Below, in pieces: positions 21,564-31,228 of a stretch of 64,000 nucleotides of DNA (its first letter is position 1; each line of letters starts with the position of its first letter). The notes below the pieces were generated by a model. The model searched no databases. It had not been told where the DNA came from and saw nothing but the letters and a program-made list of their open reading frames with translations. A program made the position numbers and the translations under genes. The DNA lies in NCBI GenBank assembly GCA_029582165.1, contig CM055882.1, forward strand, positions 22,701,367 to 22,765,366. Reading direction: 5' to 3'. The DNA comes from Portulaca oleracea (lineage: Eukaryota > Streptophyta > Magnoliopsida > Caryophyllales > Portulacaceae).

Positions 21564-22278
21564 ATGGGATCCTGACAAATAGACTTGAACGAGGATTATG
21601 ACAGTGATTCCGAGTATGATCCATTAGAGGAGTTGTTGAAAGATGACAACGGACTAACTGGTGATGGTAATTGTGACGACTTATTTCATGATTTATTCGG
21701 AGATGAATACGATATTGGTATACCCGACTTTGTGGCTGATGATGGGTTGCATGCCGTTTTCACGAACGTAGATGATGTGGATGACACGACCATTCTCGAT
21801 GTTGGTGACGTCCTTGCCCCTTTTTTGGGGATGGAGTTTGATTCGCTCGCGGAATTTGAAATCCACATGAATAAGTACGAGCGTGCCAATGGGTTGAAAG
21901 TACGTATTAGGAGCTCCCAAAAATTACCTATACAACCTAGCACGGGAAATGAACCAGTCTACAAGAGCCTAAAGATGGTTTGCACAAAACATGTCATGTT
22001 CAAGTCAAACTGTACAAATCCAAATCGATCATCTAACATTTCTATCGCCGGGTGTGGTTTCAAAGTCACTGCCACATTCCAGCAACAAAGCGGCAAATAC
22101 AAGTTGATTACAGTCGACACAAACCACAACCACGAGTGTAATCATGCAGACATGAAATACATGCGAAACTACAAGTTCATAAGTTTCGGGCATCGGATGA
22201 GGATGATAAATAACGACACGGCCGACGTGCCGATTGCTAAGAACTTCAACTCAATTGCGGCACAATACGGTGGGCATG
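21564..22278 (+). pseudogene. FAR1/MULE-type transposase-like gene, N-terminal exon part
   Basis: The frame opens ATG-GGA-TCC and meets TGA at codon 4 (21573-21575), then stays open to 22278. An acidic N-terminus (residues about 5-85, SDSEYDPLEELL) precedes a FAR1 DNA-binding domain of the WRKY-GCM1 fold: GMEFDSLAEFEIHMNKYE, then a zinc-binding series of Cys in MVCTKH and GCGFKV and the final His pair in NHNHEC. FAR1-related proteins and MULE transposases share this architecture; FAR1 family members act in the nucleus as transcription factors. The frame is broken at Gly-His by the LTR element 22279-31223 and resumes at 31229. The codon-4 stop, the insertion and later frameshifts make it a pseudogene. 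Whether it was a host FRS gene or a MULE transposase cannot be decided; no terminal inverted repeats were found. Confidence 0.85.
22274..22278. repeat. Target-site duplication GCATG, left copy
   Basis: It is repeated at 31224-31228. It marks insertion of the gag-only LTR element into the coding sequence of the FAR1-like gene. Confidence 0.9.
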
Positions 22279-23217
22279 TGTAGGAGGCAAAAATTTGTCA
22301 ACAAATCAGAAAATGACACGTCGAAAATAAATAAATTTATTTTCGACTAATCATTATTCTCCACGTGTAAAATTAATTACGGCGATCCATTTAATTAAGT
22401 TTTAAATGGCAATATATCATGGCCAATGGTGTTGTGGCACGTGTCATTTATGATGCAGAAAATAGTAATTATTTCTTTATTTTAAATAAAGAGATAATTA
22501 ATTAATTTGGGCCCAAGCCCAAAGCCCGGCTCAAACCCTAGGCAACCCTAGGCCAGTATACCCCGACGGCATTCGACATTCAGCACTCCAGAGGCTTCAG
22601 AAGATCAAACTGCCAGTAGTCTCCAGCTACCAAGCGCCAAGAATCGAAGTCTGCAAAAGCTCAAGATCGAGTCTCCAAGCCTCTACCGCGTCAAGATCAA
22701 GAACTGCTTCAAAGTTCTTTGGCAAGACCGGCGAAGCCTTCAGAAGATTGAACTACAAGCGACATCCAGCTATCAAGCGCCAAGGACCAACGCCTGCTAG
22801 TTCAACAACTTTTGTTCTTCACATCAAAGACTGCAGTCATTTTCCTCGTCTAGTTCATTGATCGAGATCAAGCACTCAAGCCCTCGCATCAAAGAACTTG
22901 AAGAACTGCAACCAACAGTCAACCTGCAAACGGTCAACCTTCGAGCAAGCCTCCAGCCACCAAGCACTAAGGAGATCAACGCTCAAGAACTGTAGCTCAA
23001 GAACTACTATAGAGTTCTTCAGCTAAACCTACATTCGAGATCGAGATCAAGCGTCCGCGCCCTCGGCTCATTCAAATTTTAGGAGATTGAATCAGAGGAC
23101 TACTTTATTGTATTTAATACAGAGATTGTACCTACATACATTAAAATATTAATACAAATTAATTTGTTTCTCAATTTCTTGTCTTTATTTATTTCAGGCT
23201 CGAAATTTGTGTTTACA
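22279..23217 (+). repeat. 5' LTR of the gag-only element, promoter deleted
   Basis: It begins TGTAGGAGGC and ends GTTTACA (939 bp). It matches 30233-31223 closely except for a 50-bp deletion at 22554/22555, corresponding to 30511-30560. That removes the TATA box and the presumed start site, so this copy of the promoter should be dead. Confidence 0.9.
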
Positions 23218-23220
23218 AAT

Positions 23221-23239
23221 TTGGCACGCCCGATGGGAC
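23221..23239 (+). other. Primer-binding site of the gag-only element
   Basis: TTGGCACGCCCGATGGGAC directly follows the left LTR. TGG at the start (complement of CCA) and the position identify it; the tRNA is not assigned. Confidence 0.65.
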
Positions 23240-23297
23240 ATCTCAGCCTCTCATATCTTTCTCCAAGAAGTCAAATTCAACCTTCAATTCAAGCGAC

Positions 23298-23785
23298 GTG
23301 AAGGCCGTCAACATGGAAGGAAAGATAGCTGAACTTGAGGCTATGTTAAACAGGCTCGCCAGGGAAAGTGAAGAGAAAGACAAGAAGATTAGCGAACAAA
23401 GTGAGCAGATTGCAAAACTGATGAAGAAGATAAAGAAGCCCCCGTATCAAGACTCCGACGAAGATTCAGACAAAGAAGAATCTGACAAGGAGTCTTCGAA
23501 GGGTGATGGTGATGGGGAAGACAAGAAGAGTAACTCAGTTTCAGAATCACTGAATGTAGAGCAGATTCAAAACTTGGTGGCAAATGCAGTACGGGCTCAA
23601 CTCGGAGAGAGATCAAACAGGACTCACTTGTACACGAAGCAGTACACGAAGAGGATCAATGCCCTTCAAATGCCGCAAGGATATCAACCCCCAAATTTCA
23701 ATCAATTAGATGGGAAGGGTAATCCTAAGCAGCACATCGCTCACTTCATCGAAACTTGTAGCAATGCCGGCACGGAAGGAGATCG
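23298..23785 (+). pseudogene. gag: Gag of the gag-only element, N-terminal part
   Basis: The frame starts MKAVNMEGKIAELEAML. A charged heptad-like stretch (residues 8-50) is a probable coiled coil, followed by an Asp/Ser/Lys-rich acidic linker (residues 50-85) and the start of the gag domain (PNFNQLDGKGNPKQHIAHFIE). It is cut at 23785 by the CACTA-type element. Removing that element plus one copy of the TCG duplication (1,599 bp, a multiple of three) brings the frame to 25385 in phase, so gag was open when the element landed. Confidence 0.8.
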
Positions 23786-25381
23786 CACTACAACATAACA
23801 TGAGCATTACGACTGTTAAATTGAGACCGTTAAATTAACGGTCTCAATTTTTCTCGTGCGACCGTTAAGGAGCGACCGTAATTTTAACAGTCGCTAAACC
23901 AGAGACCGTTAAATTAACAGTCGCAGTATAAATTTAACGGTCGCTAGCAGCGACCGTTAAACATCACGAGCGACCGTTAATTTAACGGTCGCAACAGGGC
24001 AAGTTTTTTTTTTACATGTTCTTTCGCCTACTTGCGACCGTTAAATTAACGGTCGCAAGATTTTTTTAACGATCTCTGGTTGCGACGGTTAAAGGGATCT
24101 TGCGACCGTTAAATTAACGGTCGCAAAAAAGTGATATTTGAAAATTTATGCCGACCACAGAGACCATTAAATTAACGGTCGCAAGATTTTTTTAACGGTC
24201 TCTGGTTGCGACTGTTAAAGGGATCTTGCGACCGTTAAATTAACGGTCGCAAAAAAAGTGATATTTGAAAATTTATGCCGACCACAGAGACCGTTAATTT
24301 AACGGTCGCAAGATACGTTTAACGGTTGCTAGTAGAGACCGTTAAAGTTATCTTGCGATCGTTAAATTAACGGTCTCTGTGGTCTAACTATTATCACACC
24401 AGACCCCTTTTTTCTTTGCGGAGACTCAATTATAATTCCATCATCAACGAATTGAAAACCCCTCTCACAAAAATTTACAAGTCGTCCACCCACCACCGCC
24501 CCGTGCACAGCTACCGTCCGCGCCTCCCATCCACCTTCGCGTCCTCCATAACCGTCGTCGACCACCTTGCCGCTTTCTTGCTTCAGGTTCGATTTTCTTT
24601 GTTCATGACGATTGAAGAAGTTGATAGTATTGTTAGAAATTGATAGTATTATTAGAAATTGATAGTATTATCATAAATCTAATCCGAAGAAATTGATAGT
24701 ATTATTGGAACTATTATTGACTGTTCTTCATTCTCTTTGTTCATCACAGTATCGTCCATCTCTGATTGGATCTGATTTGCATTCTGGGCAAATCCTTGTA
24801 TTTTGGGAGTCTCTTTCTGGGCAAATTAATAGCAAGACTACAATTCTATATCCTGTCTTTCTCAAAACAATTGTTGTTGTTTGAGTTTTTCAGGCCAAAG
24901 TTTGTCAACTGCTTGTATTAATGATAGTTTTAAAATGTCAATATTAATTTCAAATCTCAAATTCTTGTTCTTGGATTATAGTGTTAGAACGCTAGCCTTC
25001 TGTTCCTCTGCGTTTTCGCTTTACTGAGTTATTTTCGAAAATTCAGTGGATTTTTTTTTTAAAAAAATTCTTTTTTTGCGACCGTTACCTAGCGACCGTT
25101 AATTTAACGGTCTCTAGGTTTGATATTTTTTTAATTTTTTTTTAACGCTTGCGACCGTTAAATTAACGGTCGCTATGATGGTTTTAATGGTCGCTGCCAG
25201 CAACCGTTAATTTAACGGTCGCACGCCCCAGATTGGCGACCATTAACGAGCGACTGATATTAACGGTCGCTGCGACCGATATTAACGGTCGCTGTTAACG
25301 GTCGCACGCGTCCTCGAGCGACCGTTAAACGCGTCTTGAGACCTTTAATAACGGTCGCTATAGCTCTTCTATGTTGTAGTG
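23786..25381. mobile_element. Non-coding CACTA-type element with dense palindromic subterminal repeats
   Basis: It begins CACTACAACATA and ends TATGTTGTAGTG (inverted termini), with the 3-bp duplication TCG on both sides (23783-23785 and 25382-25384). These are the defining features of CACTA (En/Spm) elements. About nine copies of ACCGTTAAATTAACGGT-type palindromes fill 23820-24385 and about five fill 25079-25370. Such subterminal repeats are normally transposase or TNPA-like binding sites. A stretch of about 125 bp is duplicated in tandem at about 24058-24290. The 690-bp centre lacks the motif and looks like host sequence. No transposase is encoded, so it is non-autonomous. Confidence 0.9.
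24386..25078 (+). other. Possible captured host-gene fragment in the CACTA element
   Basis: The composition changes sharply from the palindromic flanks. A CT/CG-rich exon-like stretch (24470-24584) ends in TTCAG followed by a donor-like GTTCGATTTTC. A T-rich stretch with repeated GATAGTATT words follows, then an acceptor-like TTTTTCAG at about 24886-24893. This exon-intron-exon look suggests a 5' gene end picked up by the transposon. No product is recognised. Confidence 0.35.
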
Positions 25382-25384
25382 TCG

Positions 25385-27085
25385 GCTAGTGAAGCAATTT
25401 TTCCGCTCTCTGAAGGGGATCGCATTCGACTGGTATACGGATGTAGAGCCCGAATCTATCAATAGTTGGGAAGAAATGGAGCAAGAGTTTCTCAACAGGT
25501 TTTACTGCGCTCAACGGGTCGTCAGCATGACAGAGTTGACAAACACCAAACAGTGGGAGGGCGAACCAGTACTTGACTATATCCATCGTTGGAGGGCTCT
25601 TAGTCTTGAATGCAAGGATCGCCTCACTGAAGCTTCAGCTGTCGATATGTGCGCTCAAGGTATGCACTGGGAGTTACTTTACGTCCTCAAGATGGTCAAG
25701 CCGAAAACCTTTCAGGAGTTGGCAACTAAGGCGTATGATATGGAGATGACCATAGCAAGTCGACGGGGAAGGTCTTCATCTGCATTTGAATCAAGGAACG
25801 GAGCTAATGGGTATAAGAAGAATGACAAGTCGCCGAAGACTTCAACAGAGGAGTCCATGGCTATTTCAATGTGTGAACCAGTGAGAATCTCAGCTAAACC
25901 TAAACCCAAAGGGGAGAAAGTCACTTCTTCGAAAGATGCTGAAAGGAAGCGCCCTACACTGAAGGAGCTTCAAGAAAAGAAGTACCCATTTCCAGACTCA
26001 GATTTGTCAGGAATGCTCGACAACTTGTTAGAGACAGGAGTCATCGAACTTCCACAAGCAAAGAAGCCAGAAGAAGTGGGAAGAACTAATGATCCAAGGT
26101 ATTGTCGCTATCATAGGGTAGTTAGTCACCCTCTTGAAAAATGCATCACGCTCAAGGAGCGGATCATTAGGCTAGCCGAGGAGGGAAAAATAATATTAGA
26201 CTTGGATGATAACGTCGAAGCCAATTATGTTTCAGCACATCCAATTCCAGCCAGGAGAAACGAATTCTTGATGATTCAGTTTGGATGCCAAAAACCAGTT
26301 CCTCTTGCTGTACTAGTCCAGACCCCTCAAGATGCACATGTGCAAGAAGTAGAAGCTTTTGTTGACGATGGAAAATGTATCTCGGGCACTCGAAGGAATA
26401 CTAGGGGCAAAGGGAAGTCCAAACACCACGACCCCAAATGCATCAAAGGAGAAGGAACAATCCTCAACCTTCGATGGAGAGGAGGAGGCTTGAAGTCATC
26501 AAGAAGCAAGAAGTGGGTTCAATTGAGTGGCTTAAGCGAGGCCCTCGTGTTCCTGTCACGCTGGAGGAATACTTTCCGAAGTACTTCTTTGAAGAAGTTA
26601 ACAATGTTGCAGCTGTGAACATGGTCTCCTGCTTCGAGATCGAAGAAGATGATATGGAGTATCAGCCTAAGTCAAAGCTCTTCGTGTTCGATAGGTTGGG
26701 ATAGTCAGCTTCCCGCAAACAAGTATCTGTCTTTGAGCGAATAGGGTGTCCAGGAGAGCGCAAAGCCTCAATCTTCAGTAGGATCAAGGGTGGTTCGAGA
26801 TCAAAGTCTTCTATATCGTCAAAGATCAAACAAGCTGAAGAGGTGGCAAACTCACAAGCCGACCAGGAAAAGAGCTTTGCATTCAGCCGCCTTGGAGTCA
26901 TCAACGAAGTTCAAAGCACTGTCCCATCTCGCATGAAGCGTTGTTCAACGTTGGAGGTCAAGACTGAAGGATCTCTTAGAGTGAAGAGACGCACTGTGAT
27001 CTTCACCGGTCATCAAAACAAAAACAACGTCGACGAAGAGCTTGAGCAAGAGGGGACATTTTCTTCTTGCCAAGTCAAAATCTAG
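25385..27085 (+). pseudogene. gag: Gag of the gag-only element, C-terminal part, frameshifted
   Basis: It resumes with the core gag signature (KQFFRSLKGIAFDWYTDVEP, FLNRFYCAQRVVSMTEL) and continues through ERKRPTLKELQEKKYPFPD. An HC-type zinc segment follows, CRYHRVVSHPLEKC (C-X3-H-X4-H-X4-C), with the LKERI and EGKIILDLDD segments normal for plant gypsy gag. Near 26465 the frame slips; the correct continuation is read one frame over (VEWLKRGPRVPVTL-like stretch, CFEIEEDD, KSKLFVFDRLG). That frame has a TAG at 26702-26704 and then runs to 27085. There are thus three independent lesions: the CACTA insertion, the frameshift and the nonsense codon. No pol follows. Confidence 0.8.
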
Positions 27086-27359
27086 GAAAGTGAAGATGTA
27101 GCTCCTGAGCAAGAGCCTAAACTATTCACAAAAAAAAAAAAAAGATTTCATTTTCAGTTTATTTCAATTTCATCATTGTAATACTCCTGGCCCGCAAGAG
27201 TATAAACTGTGTACGGCTAATTATAAGTAAAATTTTCATTTCTCCTTATCTGAACTACGTTTGGCTTGATCCTTATGAGTGTTTCATTCTTAAGGTACGT
27301 AGGCAATTTGGGGTCCAGACCCAAATACAGTCATACACAAGAAAAAAAAATCAATCACA

Positions 27360-28420
27360 GGCCACCAAATTTTGAAGACTTTCAAGTCAACAAACTTTAA
27401 GGACTTACAAGTTAGTAAATTCAAGACTCACAAGTCCAAGTTCAAGACTTTCAAGTGAAAAACTCTCAAGTTGTACAAGTAGAGCTCATAAGTGACTCTA
27501 AACCCAAAGCTTTCAAGTCGGACTCTCAAGTCACCAAAGTTAAAGACTCCTAAGTCGAAATTAAAGACTTTTAAGTCAAGGACTCCCAAGTCAATCAAAT
27601 AAAAGACTCTCAAGTCACCAGATTCATCGAATTACAAGTCAACGGAAATTAAAGACTTCCAAGTTAGCAAAAAATTCAAGACTCTTAAGTCACCAAGTCT
27701 CTTGACTCCCAAGTCAACAGCAAGACAAAGACTTCCAAGTCAGTCCAACTCCCTCATCAACGAGCCTCATGACTCCCAAGTCGACAAAATGAAAGACTTC
27801 CAAGTCTATCAAATTCAAATCAACAAAATACAAAGACTCACAAGTGAAGGTCACGACTTCCAAGTCAATAAAATTCGAGATTCCCATGTCAACGATGCAT
27901 ACGACTTTTACGCCGGCAAATTCAAAGACTTTCAAGTCAACAAACTTCAGACTCTCAAGTCATCAAACCCACCAACCTCCAAGTGAACAAAAATTAAAGG
28001 CTTCCAAGTCAGCCAAATTCAAGACCACCAAGTCGTTAAAATCAAATTCTGAAGGTGAAAAGAATTAATTACTGCTAGGTCACCAAAGAAAAGACTCTCA
28101 AGTCATTCCCTACAGAAGATTTATGAGTTCACGACTCCCAAGTCAGAATGAATGACAAATACACCAACAAAATTAAATGACTCACAAGTCAACATGATGC
28201 AAGACTTCCAAGTCGAGATACGTAAAGACTTGTAAGTAAGTTAAAGAGACTCTTAAGTTAGAAAAGTCAATTGCTCACTCGTGCAAGACTTTAAAGTCAA
28301 CAAGGTTAAACACTTCTACGTCATCACAATGAAAACTCTCGAGTCAAAAGTACAAGAAATAGACCAACTTCCAAGTCATTATGATTGTAAGTTTTCAAGC
28401 CGCACTCTGGCTTGCCAAGA
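27360..28420 (+). repeat. GACTYNCAAGTCA short repeat field
   Basis: About 1 kb made of 20-30-bp degenerate units, each with GACTT-NN-AAGTC or close variants (GACTCTCAAGTC, GACTCCCAAGTC) separated by AT-rich spacers such as CAAATTCAA. More than 25 copies were seen. Frames read through it (for example 27702-28068) are low-complexity artefacts. It is part of the 3' internal region of the gag-only element. Confidence 0.75.
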
Positions 28421-28844
28421 TCTTCATATTGGTGGTTAGCTCCAAGTCAGCACCATCAATGGAATACTCAGTCTGGTTGAAAACTTCCTTCAAGCAGACA
28501 TCGTGGGGGCATCCTAGTCATGTTGGCTGACTTATGCTCCAAGACAACGCCATCGTCCTTCAAATAAAGCGACGCACTCCTTTGGCTAAGTGGTAGACTC
28601 TTTCAAGCTGGCGATATCGACGTCTCATTCAGGTCAATACTGGGGGCAAGCTAGCGGGTGATGTCCTCGTGACCTTCCATGACATTCACACCCAAGAAAA
28701 TGTTTAGCTGACTTGTCATGGACCTTCAGAAGAAAGTCTGGTGTCTCACCATGACTCGATAGAAAATTCAAGCCCTCTCTTCACAACCTGTAGACGGTGG
28801 AAAGTCCAGGAGGAGTAGCCCAGGAAAGCGGAGAAGACTACACA

Positions 28845-29650
28845 ATCGACCTAGGCAGTCCTGAAGAGAACAGTCTAGGACTACTCTGCGTCAGTACGCT
28901 GAGGAGTGATCCACTCGCAACGAGACGATGACCATGTCGACCAAGTCAGTCCTGAAGAGAGTAAGTCTATGACCGCTCTACGTCAGTACACTGAGGAGTG
29001 TTCCGGCGAAGTGATGACCCAGTCGACCCTGACTGTACTATCGTTTTAAGAGAGTTGTCCATGACAACTCTATGCCAATAGCAAAGGGAGTAATCCACTT
29101 GTGGCCAAGCGATGACTCCGTCGACCCAGGTCAGTTCTGAAAAGAGACACCTCAAAGATGTCTAATACATCAAAACGTCCCCGAGGAGTAAACACGATGA
29201 CGGTTCCGTCGACCCAGGTCAATTCTGAAAAGAGACACTTCAAGATGTCTAATATATCAGAACGTCACTGAGGAGTAGTCCACCTGCAATGAAGCCATGA
29301 CTCCGTCGACCCAGACTGTACTGTCGTTTTTGAGAGAGTTGTCTAGGACAACTCTACGCCAGTAAGTTAGGGAGTATTCCACTTGAAGCCAAGGTGATAA
29401 CACTGTCGACACAGACAGTTTTGAAGAGAGTAGTCTAGGACTATTCTACGTTAGTATGCTGAAGAGTAGTCCATAAAAGCATAGATGACGACACCGTCGA
29501 CCCAGACAGTCCTGAAGAGAGTAGTTTATGACTACTCTACGTCAATACGCTGAGGAGTAGCCCACGGAAGCGAGATGGTGACACTGTCGACCCAGACAGT
29601 CCTGAAGAGAATAGTTAGGACTATTCTACATCAGCACGCTGAGGAGTAAG
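28845..29650 (+). repeat. ~92-bp tandem array with covarying hairpin
   Basis: About nine imperfect units. Each has CAGTCCTGAAGAGA or its variant CTGTACTGTCG, then a stem-loop of 8-9-bp arms, then CTACGTCAGTACGCTGAGGAG, a variable stretch with GATGAC, and GTCGACCCAG. Arms differ between units but remain complementary within each unit (see findings). No protein frame persists across units. It lies just 5' of the 3' LTR, after the gag remnant. Confidence 0.85.
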
Positions 29651-29796
29651 CAAGACTCTAACGGTAACGAAGGACAACTTCAAGCAAACAATGACAATTA
29701 ATCTCAGCTCCCTGTACCAAAAAGATGGCAAAAAAAAATTTTTGAACAAGAAAAAGAAAAGGTCAAATTATATGGAAAAAAAAACTAAAAAAAAAG

Positions 29797-29832
29797 AAAG
29801 AAAGAAAGAAAGAAAGAAAGAAAAAGAAGATA
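29797..29832 (+). repeat. (AAAG)n microsatellite
   Basis: About nine GAAA units in an A-rich stretch of the gag-only element. Confidence 0.85.
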
Positions 29833-29964
29833 CTGTAAAACCTGTGAGTTTGCAGATTCAGAGAGAAGACGAGGAGCAGCAGATGAATGGAAGAGGCGAT
29901 AATGGTGCGTTTATATAGTATCTGATTGGCCAAGTTTCAGGATACTACTAGAATTCTCAGTCAA

Positions 29965-30090
29965 GTCTCCAACTCCATCTCCATCTCCAACTCTAACTCC
30001 AACTCCAACTCCAACTACATCACCATTTCCAACTCAAACTCCAACTCCAACTCCAACTCTTCTCCTTCTCCAACTCCAACTCCAACTGCC
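29965..30090 (+). repeat. (TCCAAC)n minisatellite
   Basis: Repeated TCCAAC/TCTAAC/TCCATC hexamers, giving a Ser-Asn-rich artefactual frame. It lies in the 3' internal region, about 140 bp before the right LTR. Confidence 0.8.
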
Positions 30091-30232
30091 AAAACTTTTA
30101 TCCGATTAAATTCTAATGAAGTTTTATCCAAACTGAAAAGTTGTGATAAAAAAATATTGTCCTTAAATATTCGAGATTCAACCGCTTAAAACACCCAAAA
30201 TTCGTGTTCGCGACTGATTCTCGAAGGGGGCA

Positions 30233-31223
30233 TCGGTAGGAAGCAAAACATTTTCGACAAATCAGAAAATGACACGTGGAAAATAAATAAATTTATTTTC
30301 GACTAATCATTATTCTCCACGTGTAAAATTAATTACGGCGGCCCATTTAATTAAATTTTAAATGGAAATATATCATGGCCAATGGTGTTGTGGCACGTGT
30401 CATTTATGATGCAGAAAATAGTAATTATTTCTTTATTTTAAATAAAGGGATAATTAATTAATTTGGGCCCAAGCCCGAATCTCGGCTCAAACCCTAGGCA
30501 ACCCTAGGCCTTCAGAGCCTATAAATAGAGGTCTTCTCCCTCATTTTCAACACACTCAGCAGTATACCCCGACAGCATTCGACATTCAGCACTCCAGAGG
30601 CTTCAGAAGATCAAACTGCTAGTAGTCTCCAGCTACCAAGCGCCAAGGATCGAAGTCTGCAAAAGCTCAAGATCGACTCTCCAAGCCTCTACCGCGTCAA
30701 GATCAAGAACTGCTTCAAAGTTCTTCGGCAAGACCGGCGAAGCCTTCAGAAGATTGAACTACAAGCGACATCCAGCTATCAAGCGCCAAGGACCAACGCC
30801 TGCTAGTTCAACAACTTTTGTTCTTCACATCAAAGACTGCAGTCATCTTCCTCGTCTAGTTCATCGATCGAGATCAAGCACTCAAGCCCTCGCATCCAAG
30901 AACTTGAAGAACTGTAAACAACAGTCAACCTGCAAACGGTCAACCTTCGAGCAAGCCTCCAGCTACCAAGCACTAAGGAGATCAACGCTCAAGAACTGCA
31001 GCTCAAGAACTGCTATAGAGTTCTTCAGCTAAACCTACATTCGAGATCGAGATCAAGCGTCCGCGCCCTCGGCTCATTCAAATTTTAGGAGATTGAATCA
31101 GAGGACTACTTTATTGTATTTAATACAGAGATTGTACCTACATACATTCAAATATGAATACAAATAAATTTGTTTCTCAATTTCTTGTCTTTATTTATTT
31201 CAGGCTCGAAATTTGTGTTTACA
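30233..31223 (+). repeat. 3' LTR of the gag-only element (991 bp)
   Basis: It begins TCGGTAGGAAGC, against TGTAGGAGGC at the other end, so the terminal bases are mutated. It ends GTTTACA before the duplication GCATG. It retains the intact promoter block (TATAAATA at 30520-30527) that is deleted from the 5' LTR. The purine tract CTCGAAGGGGGCA lies immediately upstream. Confidence 0.88.
30520..30527 (+). promoter_or_regulatory. TATA box of the 3' LTR
   Basis: TATAAATA in AGCCTATAAATAGAGG. It points into the downstream half of the split FAR1-like gene (31229 onward), so it could drive read-out transcription of that remnant. Confidence 0.7.
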
Positions 31224-31228
31224 GCATG

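Larger units (their letters stand above)
22279..31223 (+). mobile_element. Gag-only (TR-GAG-like) LTR retrotransposon inside the FAR1-like pseudogene
   Basis: LTRs at 22279-23217 and 30233-31223 flank a 7-kb internal region, and the whole is bordered by the 5-bp duplication GCATG. A primer-site-like TTGGCACGCCCGATGGGAC follows the left LTR and a purine tract (CTCGAAGGGGGCA) precedes the right one, so orientation is plus. The only coding sequence is a gypsy-type gag, interrupted by a CACTA element and carrying a frameshift and a stop. No protease, RT or integrase was seen. The 3' half holds two tandem-repeat arrays (27360-28420 and 28845-29650). It is a non-autonomous element of Ty3/gypsy, probably Tat-like, origin. 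Confidence 0.88.

Noticed and set aside
27702..28068. Two overlapping plus-strand frames of 94 and 74 codons
   Set aside because: Products of the GACTTNNAAGTC repeat field.
28845..29650. CRISPR-like array
   Set aside because: Repeats are contiguous and imperfect without unique spacers, in a eukaryotic retrotransposon.
29691..30189. Lys-rich and Ser/Asn-repeat frames
   Set aside because: Translations of (AAAG)n and (TCCAAC)n simple repeats.
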